Of a stretch of 64,000 nt of DNA, positions 1-8,939 are shown in pieces. Each line of letters opens with the position of its first letter. Position 1 is the stretch's first letter. This DNA comes from Natronolimnobius sp. AArcel1. Its GTDB lineage: Archaea; Halobacteriota; Halobacteria; Halobacteriales; Natrialbaceae. The translations under genes and the position numbers were made by a program. Location of the stretch: assembly GCF_011043775.1 (NCBI RefSeq), contig NZ_JAAKXY010000004.1, forward strand, positions 1 through 64,000, given 5' to 3'. Under the pieces are notes generated by a model, which did not search any database, had not been told where the DNA came from, and worked only from the letters and a program-made list of their open reading frames with translations.

Positions 1-255
1 CGTCTTTCTCGTCTTTCTTGTCCTTGTCATCTACTTCCTCGTCTTTCTCGTCTTTCTCGTCCTTGTCATCTACTTCCTCGTCTTTCTCATCTTTCTCGTC
101 CTTGTCATCTACTTCCTCGTCTTTCTCATCTTTCTCGTCCTTGTCATCTACTTCCTCGTCTTTCTCATCTTTCTCGTCCTTGTCATCTTCTTCCTCGTCT
201 TTCTCATCTTTCTCGTCCTTGTCATCTACTTCCTCGTCTTTCTCGTCCTTCTCGT
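1..255. repeat. 39-bp tandem repeat, about six copies
   Basis: The marker CCTTGTCAT occurs at 22, 61, 100, 139, 178 and 217, exactly 39 bases apart. The copies differ by a few bases; for example TAC becomes TTC in the copy starting at 178, changing Val to Glu. The period is a multiple of three, so the array stays in frame and encodes 13-residue units in the minus-strand gene. The array continues beyond the left edge. Confidence 0.93.
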
Positions 256-1015
256 CCTCTATGTCATCCGCTTTTGGTGCATCCTGTTTCTCATCTTCGT
301 CGTCTTTCTCCTCGTCCTCAACGGCATCTTTGTCGTCTGCAACCACTTGCTTCGCGTCAGTCTCTGTCAGGTCCGCACTAGCATCAGAAACAACTTCCTC
401 AGCAGCCTTCGGTTCGTCATCGTCCGCTGGCTCTTCGGGTTGCTCATCATCCTTTGGTGCCGTCTCCTCGTCTTCGCACTCGAGGGTGACTTCGGATTCG
501 TTGAGCGGCACGTCGTAGTCGTACTCGTCCGTCGCGTTGAGCTCGTACGTGCCGTCTGCGAGCCCGAGCAGCGAGACGGTGTCAGTTGCCTCGATCGACG
601 TCGAAAGCGTCGTGACAGTTTCGGTTTCGCCATCAGCTGTCGTCTCGACAGCGGTCGATGTCGAGAACTGCGTCTGTTGGGTCTGGGCGTCTCCGTCATC
701 GCCGTGGGCTTCGATTTGGATCGAAGACTGCGCAATGTCATCGGTCCAGTTGAGCCCAAGGAAGACGGTCTCATCGTTTGGGTTCTCGACAGTAAGGACG
801 TTTGTGTCGGCCTCACAGGTCGTCGAGACGAGCAGTTCCTCGTAGTCGTGTTCGTCGTGTGCGTCGTCCGGTCCAGTCACAGCGACTGCGCCCCCCGCGG
901 CCGCAACGGTGAGCCCAATGGTAACCGCAAGCGCTACGAAAAGTATCAATCCCGATTTCGCTGACGGTACAGCGTCGGTACCCCGCATCGACGGTAGTAT
1001 TCCCTGTTGTCTCAT
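1..1015 (-). CDS. Acidic exported protein with 13-residue repeats (partial, runs off left edge)
   Basis: The frame is open from an ATG at 1015 to the left edge, about 338 codons, so the C-terminus is missing. The N-terminus has a short charged leader and then a hydrophobic stretch at about residues 21-45 (LILFVALAVTIGL...), which fits a signal peptide or membrane anchor. A roughly 150-residue globular-looking region follows, with DETVFLGLNW and many Thr and Ser. From about residue 180 the chain becomes Asp/Glu/Lys rich and ends in tandem 13-residue units (DEKDEKDEEVDDK type). I do not recognise a family. The likely role is a surface protein whose charged, extended tail forms a stalk (inference). 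The gene lies in the same orientation as the next surface-type gene. The Ser/Phe-rich frame on the opposite strand is a shadow of the repeats. Confidence 0.72.
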   Translation of the reverse strand, partial: MRQQGILPSMRGTDAVPSAKSGLILFVALAVTIGLTVAAAGGAVAVTGPDDAHDEHDYEELLVSTTCEADTNVLTVENPNDETVFLGLNWTDDIAQSSIQIEAHGDDGDAQTQQTQFSTSTAVETTADGETETVTTLSTSIEATDTVSLLGLADGTYELNATDEYDYDVPLNESEVTLECEDEETAPKDDEQPEEPADDDEPKAAEEVVSDASADLTETDAKQVVADDKDAVEDEEKDDEDEKQDAPKADDIEDEKDEKDEEVDDKDEKDEKDEEEDDKDEKDEKDEEVDDKDEKDEKDEEVDDKDEKDEKDEEVDDKDEKDEKDEEVDDKDKKDEKD

Positions 1016-1396
1016 GGATAGTAAACTGCGATCGGTATCAAGCGGAGTCACGCCTTTGTTATGGGTTCCAGACATTCGGCACAGATCGAGCGGTATACTC
1101 GCAGAAACCATCGTTATATACGGGATAATCTAATTGTATAAAACAACAGCCAAATCTCGAGTTGTCCTGTCTGAAACAATGGTGACAACGATAGGAAACG
1201 ACGGCTAATCGTGTCGTTCAACTGGTCAACGCACTGTTTGAACCACGAGAGTAGACCAATACTGGCCCGACCAGTGACGAGCCATGTAACAGACGATATT
1301 GATCATTACTCTACCATCATGAGAGTCGAACTGACACGAAACAGTGTGTCATCGCGCGAGTAGTGAACTCGAAGAGGGTTGCGATCGACTGACGGT
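1016..1396. other. Intergenic region, 381 bp
   Basis: This is AT-richer than its neighbours and separates two minus-strand surface-protein genes. AT-rich stretches at about 1112-1142 (TTATATACGGG and GTATAAAAC on the plus strand) could serve as a promoter for the gene starting at 1015, with a leader near 90 bases. No credible ORF or RNA gene is visible. Confidence 0.4.
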
Positions 1397-2389
1397 TCAG
1401 TCGTCGTCTTCGTCGCCGAAGCTGAATATGCCCTCAAAGAACGAGCCGACCGGGTCGAAGAGGCCATCGTCATCGTCATCACCGTCCGCGGCCTCCTCAT
1501 CGTCGGACTCTGGGGGAGCGTCTGTCTCGTCGGGTACCGTGTCGTCTGCGTCGCCGTCAGTATCGGTTGTGTCATCCGTCGCTACGTCGTCACTGTCGTC
1601 TGCGTCACCGTCCGTATTGCCGTCGTCATCCGACGTCGTCGCCGCTTCATCGTCGTCAGTTCCAGCGTCATCATCATCTGCCTCAGCATCGTCATCGGAC
1701 CCCGAATCGTCATCATCCGCCGTGTCGACCTCACTCGCGGTTGTCGTCTCGTTATCCGACTCGAGCGCCTCATCGCTCGAATTGGACTCGTTCGAGATTG
1801 TTGTGTTCTCTGCTGTCGTCGCGTTATCTGCCTCGAGGGTTTCGTTCGCTTCGACCGAATCGTTCGCCGCGATATCATCGCTCGTGGTGTTATCCTCGAG
1901 CGATTCGTTTGTCGCTGTGCTCTCGTTTGCCGATTCGGAGACAGAGTCGTTCGAAGCGTTCAATTCGCTCGAGGCGTTGGCAGCCGATTCGTTTTCGAAC
2001 ACTGACTCGTTGAGGTCGGCTGATTCGTTCGAAGCGTTTTCTGCGACACGTTCGTTCTCGAGGGTGGTTTCGTTATCCTCGAGGATGTCTTCGGCGCTCT
2101 CGTTCACATGGTCGTCACTGCTTTCGTTTGTACTTTCGTTGTCGCTATCCGTCGTCTCATCGGTCGTGTTGCTCTCGTTGTCCGGTCCTGACTCGAGGAC
2201 GGTATCATTACCGAGTGCGCCAGTGGTGTCGCTTTCGTCGGTTTCAGCCTCATCGTTCGGATCCAGTTCGTCGGTGACGAATTCGGAGCCGACGACGGCG
2301 ACGGTCGTTCCAAACGCAACGAGGACGATTAGAATCGTCACGAGAAGGATGCCGACCGGGTCGCTGTTGTCGTCGGTTGTACCACTCAT
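1397..2389 (-). CDS. Membrane-anchored, N-glycosylation-sequon-rich acidic stalk protein
   Basis: A 330-residue protein. The start is set at the ATG at 2389 because the region upstream in frame lacks haloarchaeal composition. One hydrophobic segment (about residues 12-34) follows a short N-terminus. The rest is low complexity: residues 50-205 carry about 24 N-X-S/T sequons (NES, NET, NAS, NDS, NTT), and residues 210-300 are almost pure Asp/Glu/Thr/Ser/Ala. The tail is a short amphipathic FDPVGSFFEGIFSFG segment ending in acidic residues. I recognise no catalytic domain. The best reading is a single-pass surface protein with a glycosylated stalk (inference). A pilin-like role is an alternative, because the hydrophobic segment is near the N-terminus, but no prepilin-peptidase-like site is clear. 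Confidence 0.75.
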   Translation of the reverse strand: MSGTTDDNSDPVGILLVTILIVLVAFGTTVAVVGSEFVTDELDPNDEAETDESDTTGALGNDTVLESGPDNESNTTDETTDSDNESTNESSDDHVNESAEDILEDNETTLENERVAENASNESADLNESVFENESAANASSELNASNDSVSESANESTATNESLEDNTTSDDIAANDSVEANETLEADNATTAENTTISNESNSSDEALESDNETTTASEVDTADDDDSGSDDDAEADDDDAGTDDDEAATTSDDDGNTDGDADDSDDVATDDTTDTDGDADDTVPDETDAPPESDDEEAADGDDDDDGLFDPVGSFFEGIFSFGDEDDD

Positions 2390-2810
2390 ACACGGCGGTA
2401 CCAAGTCTCCACGTTTTGTTAAGCGCAGCAATTGAGGTATTCGGCCCGGTACTGTCCGGGTACACGGGTACCGACAGGAGACGTCGGACTGAGTGAGCAG
2501 TCTGTACGGTCGACCTATATTGACAGAAATATATAAGACACTACAGAGATCAAAACTGACGGCACACCCCTGCTGTGTCCCTGTCCAATCCAGCCACAGA
2601 CTGTCGCGGTGCACTGGAACTGGGTGCTACTGGTCTATCACCACCTCCGTGCTGGCCTCGAGTCCATCCAGTCACAATCACCTGCCTGCGTGCTGTTGGC
2701 ACCCATTTACGCGTGAAACAATCGAGACATTCATACCGATCCGTTGGTCTCGCCTTGAGTGGCTCTCCGGAACCCAAACGCCTACCGCCTCGAATCGAGA
2801 CAGGGCTCGT
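2390..2810. other. Divergent intergenic region, 421 bp
   Basis: This lies between the minus-strand stalk gene and the plus-strand S9 peptidase. A strong TATA-like AATATATAAG lies at about 2531-2540 and could act in either direction, but neither gene would be leaderless from it. The in-frame extension of the peptidase upstream of 2811 is Cys/Ser/His rich, unlike haloarchaeal protein, so it is treated as non-coding. Confidence 0.4.
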
Positions 2811-4646
2811 ATGAGCTACGACATCGAACGCTATCTCAACATCCGAAGCGCCTACGGCGCGTCGTTCGGCCCCGACGGCGAACAGCTGGCGTTTCTGATG
2901 GATACAACCGGCACGGGACAGGTCTGGACGCTCGAAGAGCCCCAATCCTGGCCCGAGCAGCGAACGTTTTACGACGAACGGGTCACGTTCGCCTCGTGGT
3001 CGCCCGAACGGCCCGAACTGATCTTCGGGATGGACGAGGGTGGCAACGAACGCGCACAGCTGTTCCGACTCGAGACCGAGACGGGCGAAATCGAGAATCT
3101 CACTGCAAAGCCGGATGCCAAACACCGCTGGGGTGGCTGGAGCCACGACGGCGACCGGTTCGCGTTTGCCTCGAACCGTCGCGACGAGTCGGTTTTTGAC
3201 ATTTACGTTCAGGGACGAGAAGAGACGGGAGACGATGCAACCCTGGTCTACGAGGGCGACGGCTGGCTCTCACTGTCTGGCTGGAGTCCCGACGATTCTC
3301 GAGTGCTCGTCTCGCAAGCGTACTCCAACTTCGACCAGGACCTCTACGTGCTCGATCTCGAGGCAGAAGAGCCCGAACTCGAGCACCTCACACCCCACGA
3401 GGGCGACGTGCGCTACCAGAGCGCGAGTTGGGCACCTGATGGTGAGGGGATCTATCTCGTGACCGACGAGGGAGATGCAGACACGTTGTATCTGGCGTAT
3501 CTCGATGTAGAGAGCCAGGAATTCGATCCCGTTGTCGACGGAGATGGATGGAACGTCGACGGCATCGCACTGGACGACGAAACGGGGCGGTTCGTCTACT
3601 CGCGTAATGTCGAGGGCTACACCGACCTAACGGTCGGCGAGTTCGATGCGGACGATCCGACGGCGTTCGAGACGTTCCCCGAACCCGACTTGCCGGGTGG
3701 AATCTCCGGCGGCGTGAGCTTCGACCCCGACGCAGAGCGGTTTGCGCTGTCGACCTCCGGAGACGCGGTCAATACGAACGTTTTCGTCGTCGACGTGAAA
3801 ACCGGGGAGAGCGAACAGTGGACGAACGCACCCACAGCGGGTATTCCACGGGAGACGTTCGACGAATCTGACCTCGTCCACGTCGAGAGTTTCGACGGGT
3901 TGGAAGTCCCCGGTTTCCTCACCCTCCCGAGCGAGGACGAAATGAGCGCATCGGCGAGCAACGGCGGCGCACCCGTCATCGTCGACATCCACGGCGGCCC
4001 AGAGAGCCAGCGTCGGCCCTCGTTCTCGAGCGTGAAACAGTACTTCCTCGACCGAGGCTACGCCTACTTCGAGCCGAACGTCCGCGGGTCGGCGGGCTAC
4101 GGTGCCGACTACGCCGCACTTGACGACGTGGAAAAGCGAATGGACTCCGTCGCCGATATCGAGGCCTGTGTCGAGTGGTTGCAGGACCACCCTGCAATCG
4201 ATTCTGACCAAATCATCGCCAAGGGAGGCTCCTACGGCGGGTTCATGGTGCTCGCTGCACTGACCGAGTACCCCGACCTCTGGGCGGCCGGCATCGATAT
4301 CGTCGGCATCGCGAACTTCGTCACCTTCCTCGAGAACACGGGCGACTGGCGTCGAGAGCTGCGAGAGGCCGAATACGGCTCACTCGCTGCGGATCGCGAG
4401 TTCTTAGAGGAAATTTCGCCGACGAACAACATCGAGCACATCGAGGCCCCACTGTTCGTCTTGCACGGCGAAAACGATCCTCGAGTGCCAGTCGGCGAAG
4501 CCGAACAGATCGCCGAGAAAGCCGAACAGCAGGGCGTTCCCGTCCGCAAACTCATCTTCGAGGACGAGGGGCATGGCTTCTCGAAACTCGAGAACCGCAT
4601 CGAAGCCTACTCTGCGATTGCGGACTTCCTCGACGAGCACGTCTGA
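2811..4646 (+). CDS. S9 family peptidase (prolyl oligopeptidase / acylaminoacyl-peptidase type)
   Basis: A 611-residue cytoplasmic-type serine peptidase. Residues 1 to about 340 form a WD40/PD40-like beta-propeller with repeated 'SWSPE', 'GWSPDDSRV' and 'SWAPDGEGI' blades. Residues 370-611 form the alpha/beta-hydrolase domain. The nucleophile motif GGSYGGF places Ser at about residue 474, the Asp lies in HGENDPRVP (about 556) and the His in EDEGHGF (about 588), completing the triad. No signal peptide is seen, consistent with turnover of short peptides in the cytoplasm. The start at 2811 begins MSYDIERYLNIRSAYG, typical of haloarchaeal S9 proteins. It converges with egsA, with 36 bases between the stops. 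Substrate cannot be read from sequence. Confidence 0.92.
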   Translation: MSYDIERYLNIRSAYGASFGPDGEQLAFLMDTTGTGQVWTLEEPQSWPEQRTFYDERVTFASWSPERPELIFGMDEGGNERAQLFRLETETGEIENLTAKPDAKHRWGGWSHDGDRFAFASNRRDESVFDIYVQGREETGDDATLVYEGDGWLSLSGWSPDDSRVLVSQAYSNFDQDLYVLDLEAEEPELEHLTPHEGDVRYQSASWAPDGEGIYLVTDEGDADTLYLAYLDVESQEFDPVVDGDGWNVDGIALDDETGRFVYSRNVEGYTDLTVGEFDADDPTAFETFPEPDLPGGISGGVSFDPDAERFALSTSGDAVNTNVFVVDVKTGESEQWTNAPTAGIPRETFDESDLVHVESFDGLEVPGFLTLPSEDEMSASASNGGAPVIVDIHGGPESQRRPSFSSVKQYFLDRGYAYFEPNVRGSAGYGADYAALDDVEKRMDSVADIEACVEWLQDHPAIDSDQIIAKGGSYGGFMVLAALTEYPDLWAAGIDIVGIANFVTFLENTGDWRRELREAEYGSLAADREFLEEISPTNNIEHIEAPLFVLHGENDPRVPVGEAEQIAEKAEQQGVPVRKLIFEDEGHGFSKLENRIEAYSAIADFLDEHV

Positions 4647-4682
4647 GGAGTCTGCAGACAGTGACGCAAGACGCTGACGCGA

Positions 4683-5744
4683 TCAGGAGATGACGCCAGT
4701 CTTTTTCGCCACATCTCGAGCCGCCCGTTCGTTCATTCCGTCGCCGAGAATTGTATACCGGTCGCGGATCTCGTGGCAGGTTGTCAACGCCTCCACCACA
4801 GTCTCGTCGTCGATCCCGAGTTCGTCCGCCGTCGTTGGCGCGTCGATGCTCGAGAGCGCATCACGAATATCCGTCCAGAAGCCGCGGTCGCCGCCGTGGA
4901 GGTACGCCGTCATGATCGAGCCGACGCCGACCTGATGGCCGTGCAGTGCCGCGTCGGGTGCGAGCCGGTCGAGTTGGTGCGAAAAGAGGTGCTCGGCTCC
5001 ACTGGCTGGGCGCGAGGAATCAGCGATACTCATCGCGACGCCCGAGGACATGAGCGCCTTGGTGACGACCCAGGCTGACTCCTCCAAGCCAGGGCGGATG
5101 AGATCGGCGTTATCGACGAGGATTTCGGCGGTCATCTCCGCGAGCGCGGCCGCGTATTCGGAGTACTCGACGTCTTTGAGTCGCTTTGCGAGTCGCCAAT
5201 CCATCACCGCGGTGTAGTTCGAAATGATATCGGCACAGCCCGCGGTGGTCAGCTCCCACGGCGCTTCGGCGAGGATACCAGTGTCCGCGACGACTGCAAG
5301 CGGCGGTTCCGCGGCGACGCTGTGGCGCGTATCGCCGTCCGGAACCGAGCCACGATTGCTCACGATGCCATCGTGACTGGCCGCCGTCGGAACGGAGAGA
5401 AAGCCCATCTCGAGGTGGTCACTGGCCATTTTGGCAATATCGATGGCTTTGCCGCCGCCGATGCCGACGAGATAGGAGGCGTCGGCAGCGTTGGCGGTTT
5501 CAATGACCTCCTCAACAGCATCGAAACTCGCGGTATCGACGGAGACGATAGCGGGGTCGATATCGCGGGCTTCGAAATCCGCAGCGATTGGATCAGCAGC
5601 GACTTTCCGCGGTGTCGGACTGGTGACGAACAGCGGCCGCCCCTGAAGGTGAAGATCGTCGACGACCTCGACGACCGACGAGCGGACGTCGTGGCCGACG
5701 ATGACGTTTCGCGGCAGTCGAATCCACGTCGACTTCTCGAACAT
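4683..5744 (-). CDS. egsA: sn-glycerol-1-phosphate dehydrogenase
   Basis: A 353-residue NAD(P)-dependent enzyme that reduces dihydroxyacetone phosphate to sn-glycerol-1-phosphate, the first committed step in making the archaeal lipid backbone. The sequence starts MFEKSTWIRLPRN, the usual haloarchaeal EgsA N-terminus. It has the glycine-rich GIGGGKAIDIAK nucleotide-binding motif (about residues 90-101) and the PTAASHDGIVS segment. Metal-ligand candidates of the iron-type alcohol dehydrogenase fold are the Asp in CADIISNYTAV and the His residues in SGAEHLFSH and ALHGHQVG. An in-frame ATG at 5771 would add nine residues but is not expected from the family. It is the last of three closely spaced minus-strand genes (53 bases after the transporter), so co-transcription is possible. 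Confidence 0.93.
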   Translation of the reverse strand: MFEKSTWIRLPRNVIVGHDVRSSVVEVVDDLHLQGRPLFVTSPTPRKVAADPIAADFEARDIDPAIVSVDTASFDAVEEVIETANAADASYLVGIGGGKAIDIAKMASDHLEMGFLSVPTAASHDGIVSNRGSVPDGDTRHSVAAEPPLAVVADTGILAEAPWELTTAGCADIISNYTAVMDWRLAKRLKDVEYSEYAAALAEMTAEILVDNADLIRPGLEESAWVVTKALMSSGVAMSIADSSRPASGAEHLFSHQLDRLAPDAALHGHQVGVGSIMTAYLHGGDRGFWTDIRDALSSIDAPTTADELGIDDETVVEALTTCHEIRDRYTILGDGMNERAARDVAKKTGVIS

Positions 5745-5797
5745 ATCTACCCAGTCACACCCATCGACCATACGTGTTGTTCCTCGAGTACGCACGC

Positions 5798-7210
5798 TCA
5801 ATACACCAGCCCAAACAGCGCCAGTTGTAGCGGGAGCAAGAACACGATTGTCGCAAGCGAACACAGAATTAGGGCTTTGATCAACTCGCCGGCGTCGACG
5901 ACGCCCTGTGCGAGGATCACGACGAGCACCGCCGACTGATACGGGAAGAAGAACGTGGTCAACGCCATCGTTTCGGTCAGCAACACGGGCTCGAGGGGCA
6001 GTCCGGCGGCCTCGGTATAGGAGATCAGGATGGGCGTAAAGACACTGGCGATGGCGAGTCCCTCCATCGAAACGGCAAGCAAGAGCGTACAGAGGAACAC
6101 AAACGCAAGCATGATTGGAAGCGGTGCATCCATCGGGGCGAGTGCCAGCAGCGACTCGGCTGCGGTGTCCGTAAATCCTGTTTCCGCGAGGCCGTCACCA
6201 ATCGCGAACACGGCTGCGATGAAAAACAGGATCGAGAAGTCCGTCTCGGTGCCGACGGTTTCGAAGTCGACGACGCCAATGCCTGGCAAGAACGCCAGCG
6301 CGACGACGGCAACCGCGCCGACGACTGGATGGAATCCGTGGACGAAATCGGTCGCCCAGACGAGTGCGCCAACGAGCAAGAACGCACCCATTCGGCGCTC
6401 GGCGCTGCCGGCAGTGTGTTCTCCACCGTCGAAGGCGATGGCAGACGCTGTCTGTCCAGTGGGTGGCCGAAACAGGAGATAGACGATACCAACGACGAGC
6501 AGGACCCGCGCCAGTCCCATGATCGGATACAGTTGCACCGCCCACTCGGCCCAGCCGATTCGGTGGCCTGCAATCGATTGGCCGAACTCCACGACGATGA
6601 TGTTCGCCAGATCGGCCGTCAAAATGCCAGACGAGCCATAGAACGAGGCAAGCAGCGGCCCAAGAAAGAGTCCCGCCTGTGCCTCCCGCGAGTCGAATCG
6701 AGAGCCGATTTCGATCAGCACAGGAGCGAGAATCAGCACGCGAACGAGCGACGACGGAATAAACAGTGCGAGCGCGTGCGCACCGAGAGCAAGCGCAAGG
6801 AGAAGTCGGCGATACGCCTGCAGCGGCGACGCCTTGGACGCACTCGAGAGCGTCACGGCTGCGAGTCGGTGGCCGGCACAGATCGCCAGCCCGCTTCGTC
6901 GCGTAGCCTCACCCATCAACAGGCCAAAGCCGATGAGCCACGTTGCGGGCTGTTGAAAGCCGGTCAGCGCGGCCGCCGGTGAGAACACAACTGCGAGCAG
7001 CCCGATGCCGAGGACGCCAGTGTAGGCCGGTGGAATCGGCGTTAGAATCCAGAGCCCGATACAGAAGACCGTTATCGCGACCATCGCCGCCGTCTCGAGC
7101 GAGCCAGTTGCCGACTCGAGAGCGAGGCAGGTTGCGAGTGCAGCCACCAGCGAGAGGGGAAACGCGACGACAGGACTCTGTAGCCGCTCGAGGAGTCGTC
7201 GGTGGCCCAT
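5798..7210 (-). CDS. SLC13/DASS-type anion (dicarboxylate/citrate-like) transporter
   Basis: A 470-residue polytopic membrane protein with about 11-12 hydrophobic segments. The hydrophobic pattern fits the divalent anion:Na+ symporter and CitM-like families: an N-terminal helix block, a reentrant-like FQQPATWLIGFGLLMGEATRRSGLA region near residues 85-110, and a C-terminal half with TALTTFFFPYQSAVLVVILAQG. The family imports dicarboxylates, citrate, sulfate or related anions with sodium; the substrate here is unknown. It lies between the MATE gene (101 bases upstream) and egsA (53 bases downstream) on the same strand. The start ATG at 7210 is the only convincing one. Confidence 0.8.
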   Translation of the reverse strand: MGHRRLLERLQSPVVAFPLSLVAALATCLALESATGSLETAAMVAITVFCIGLWILTPIPPAYTGVLGIGLLAVVFSPAAALTGFQQPATWLIGFGLLMGEATRRSGLAICAGHRLAAVTLSSASKASPLQAYRRLLLALALGAHALALFIPSSLVRVLILAPVLIEIGSRFDSREAQAGLFLGPLLASFYGSSGILTADLANIIVVEFGQSIAGHRIGWAEWAVQLYPIMGLARVLLVVGIVYLLFRPPTGQTASAIAFDGGEHTAGSAERRMGAFLLVGALVWATDFVHGFHPVVGAVAVVALAFLPGIGVVDFETVGTETDFSILFFIAAVFAIGDGLAETGFTDTAAESLLALAPMDAPLPIMLAFVFLCTLLLAVSMEGLAIASVFTPILISYTEAAGLPLEPVLLTETMALTTFFFPYQSAVLVVILAQGVVDAGELIKALILCSLATIVFLLPLQLALFGLVY

Positions 7211-7311
7211 TGTGTCCCAGTCTCGAGTGTGGTGTTAAATCTGTCTCGGCTCCCGGCTCGAGTATCGCGGGGTGATGCCGGGACTCGACGGAGACGCTGC
7301 GCAGCGAGCAG

Positions 7312-8775
7312 TCAGTCCGACGTGCTCGCGGCGTCGGGGCGGTAGCCCTCGCTGATCTTCTTCCACTTGTTCGTTCGGAACCGCCAGTAGTTGATAGCCG
7401 CGGGAACGGACGTCTCGGCGACGAATGCGAGGTACAGTCCCCAGTAGCCAAGACTCGTCGTCGCGCCGAGGAACGCAAGCGGGATCGCGACGAAGAACAT
7501 CCCGATCACCTGGCTGACGAACGGAATGCGCGTATCACCACTGGCATCTAACGGCCCTGCAGCAGCGCCGGAGACGCCCTGGAACAGCGTCGCGAAACAG
7601 GCGGCATAGACGAGGCTCACGGCAATCGGAATCACTGGCCCCGTCGGGTCTTCCGCGAACAGCATGACGATCTGTTCAGCGAAGATGGCGATGAGAACTG
7701 CAGAGACGGCGTACGTCGCGACAGCGAAGCGGATAATATCGCGACCATAGGCCTCCGCGACTCCCTCGTTGTTCTGCCCAAGCGACTGGCCGACCAGACT
7801 CGAGGATGCGAGTCCGAAGCCCCAGCCAGGCGTGTTCATCAGTCCCCAGATGCGCCGGGCGATGACGAACGCGGCGAGGGTCGTCTCGCCGAAGGAGCCA
7901 ACGATCCAGAGCATTGGGAACTCGGCAACGGTCCAGACCAGGTTTCGTGCGCCGATTGGGGTGCCGATGCTCACGATGTCGGCGACCATGTTAGAATCGA
8001 TGTATGTGCCGAACGGGTCGACCTTGACCGGGAACTCGCCGATACCGAAGACGCGGCCACGGGCGATCCCGAGAGCGAACACGGATGCAACGGCGAGGTT
8101 CGAAAAGACCGTCCCGAGTGCCGCGCCGGCGACGCCCCAGTCGAGGCCGAAAATGAAGACGGCATTGAGTCCGATGTTCATCACAGCGCCGCCAGCACGG
8201 ACTTGCATCGCCGTGTAGGCGTCGTCAGCACCGACGAGCACTCGGCTGCCGACGAGATTCAGCGCCGCGAACGGAATGCCGAGTGCTACGACCTGGAGGT
8301 ACGTCGCGCCGTGGTCGATCACCGGCGCTTCGTTGGTAAGCAACGAGACCAGTTCGACGGAGTACACCCAAAAAATGGCCGTCACCGGGAGCGTCAAGAT
8401 AATGGCGAGCAGCGTGCTCGAGCGAACAGCTCGGCCGAGTTCCTCGTGGGCGCCAGCACCGAATCGCTGTGAGACGAGCGCAATCGTTCCGCCGGCGACA
8501 CCGCCGCCGATAGCGAACGCGAGTCCCCAGTAGGGGCCAGCGAGACCGACACCCGCGATTGCCGATGAGCCGACGGCGACGCCAACCATTGCGACGTCGA
8601 CGGCGTTTTTCGACATTCGGGCGATACCGGTTACGATACGCGGCCAGGCGAGATCCGTCGTCTCGATTGCACGGTCGCGGTCGATGAGACCGACCCGTGC
8701 GAGTAGGAGTCCGATCCAGAGTATTGTCAGGCGAAGGGGGTTTGGATACCGAGACACGTCGAAGTACGCGGGCAC
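7312..8775 (-). CDS. MATE family efflux transporter
   Basis: A 487-residue polytopic protein with the two six-helix halves of multidrug and toxin extrusion proteins. The first half contains the conserved GVGLAGPYWGLAFAIGGGVAGGTIALVSQRFGAG region (about residues 77-110), and the second half repeats the pattern at GWGFGLASSSLVGQSLGQNNEG. MATE proteins export cationic compounds using a sodium or proton gradient. The substrate here cannot be inferred. It is divergent from the small gene at 8940 and is the first of a minus-strand run of three genes. Confidence 0.9.
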   Translation of the reverse strand: MPAYFDVSRYPNPLRLTILWIGLLLARVGLIDRDRAIETTDLAWPRIVTGIARMSKNAVDVAMVGVAVGSSAIAGVGLAGPYWGLAFAIGGGVAGGTIALVSQRFGAGAHEELGRAVRSSTLLAIILTLPVTAIFWVYSVELVSLLTNEAPVIDHGATYLQVVALGIPFAALNLVGSRVLVGADDAYTAMQVRAGGAVMNIGLNAVFIFGLDWGVAGAALGTVFSNLAVASVFALGIARGRVFGIGEFPVKVDPFGTYIDSNMVADIVSIGTPIGARNLVWTVAEFPMLWIVGSFGETTLAAFVIARRIWGLMNTPGWGFGLASSSLVGQSLGQNNEGVAEAYGRDIIRFAVATYAVSAVLIAIFAEQIVMLFAEDPTGPVIPIAVSLVYAACFATLFQGVSGAAAGPLDASGDTRIPFVSQVIGMFFVAIPLAFLGATTSLGYWGLYLAFVAETSVPAAINYWRFRTNKWKKISEGYRPDAASTSD

Positions 8776-8904
8776 TTTCGATGCGACAAGTATGGCTGTT
8801 CGTTACCCGGCAAGGAATTCCGTTACGTTTCGAAACATTGCTTGCTCGCAGTGGACGAACGTGAACATCTGTCACGGCAGTTGCTCCCGCGGGACGACTC
8901 GACT

Positions 8905-8913
8905 AGATATATT
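8905..8913 (+). promoter_or_regulatory. TATA-like box of the gene starting at 8940
   Basis: AGATATATT is centred about 30 bases upstream of the ATG at 8940. A leaderless transcript from this box would exclude the in-frame ATG at 8928, which lies upstream of the expected start of transcription. Confidence 0.5.
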
Positions 8914-8939
8914 TGTCTGCCCACCATATGCCAGCACAG

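Noticed and set aside
1-255. The 39-bp repeats as a CRISPR array
   Set aside because: The units are contiguous, with no unique spacers, and read in frame as protein on the minus strand.
18-518. Ser/Phe-rich plus-strand protein
   Set aside because: It is the antisense of the acidic repeat gene; GAC/GAG/AAA codons read backwards give Ser and Phe.
1344-2435. 363-residue Ser/Val-rich plus-strand ORF
   Set aside because: Antisense shadow of the sequon-rich stalk gene; composition is not haloarchaeal.
2493-2810. N-terminal extension of the S9 peptidase
   Set aside because: The extension is Cys/Ser/His rich and basic, and the family starts at the MSYDIERYLN segment.
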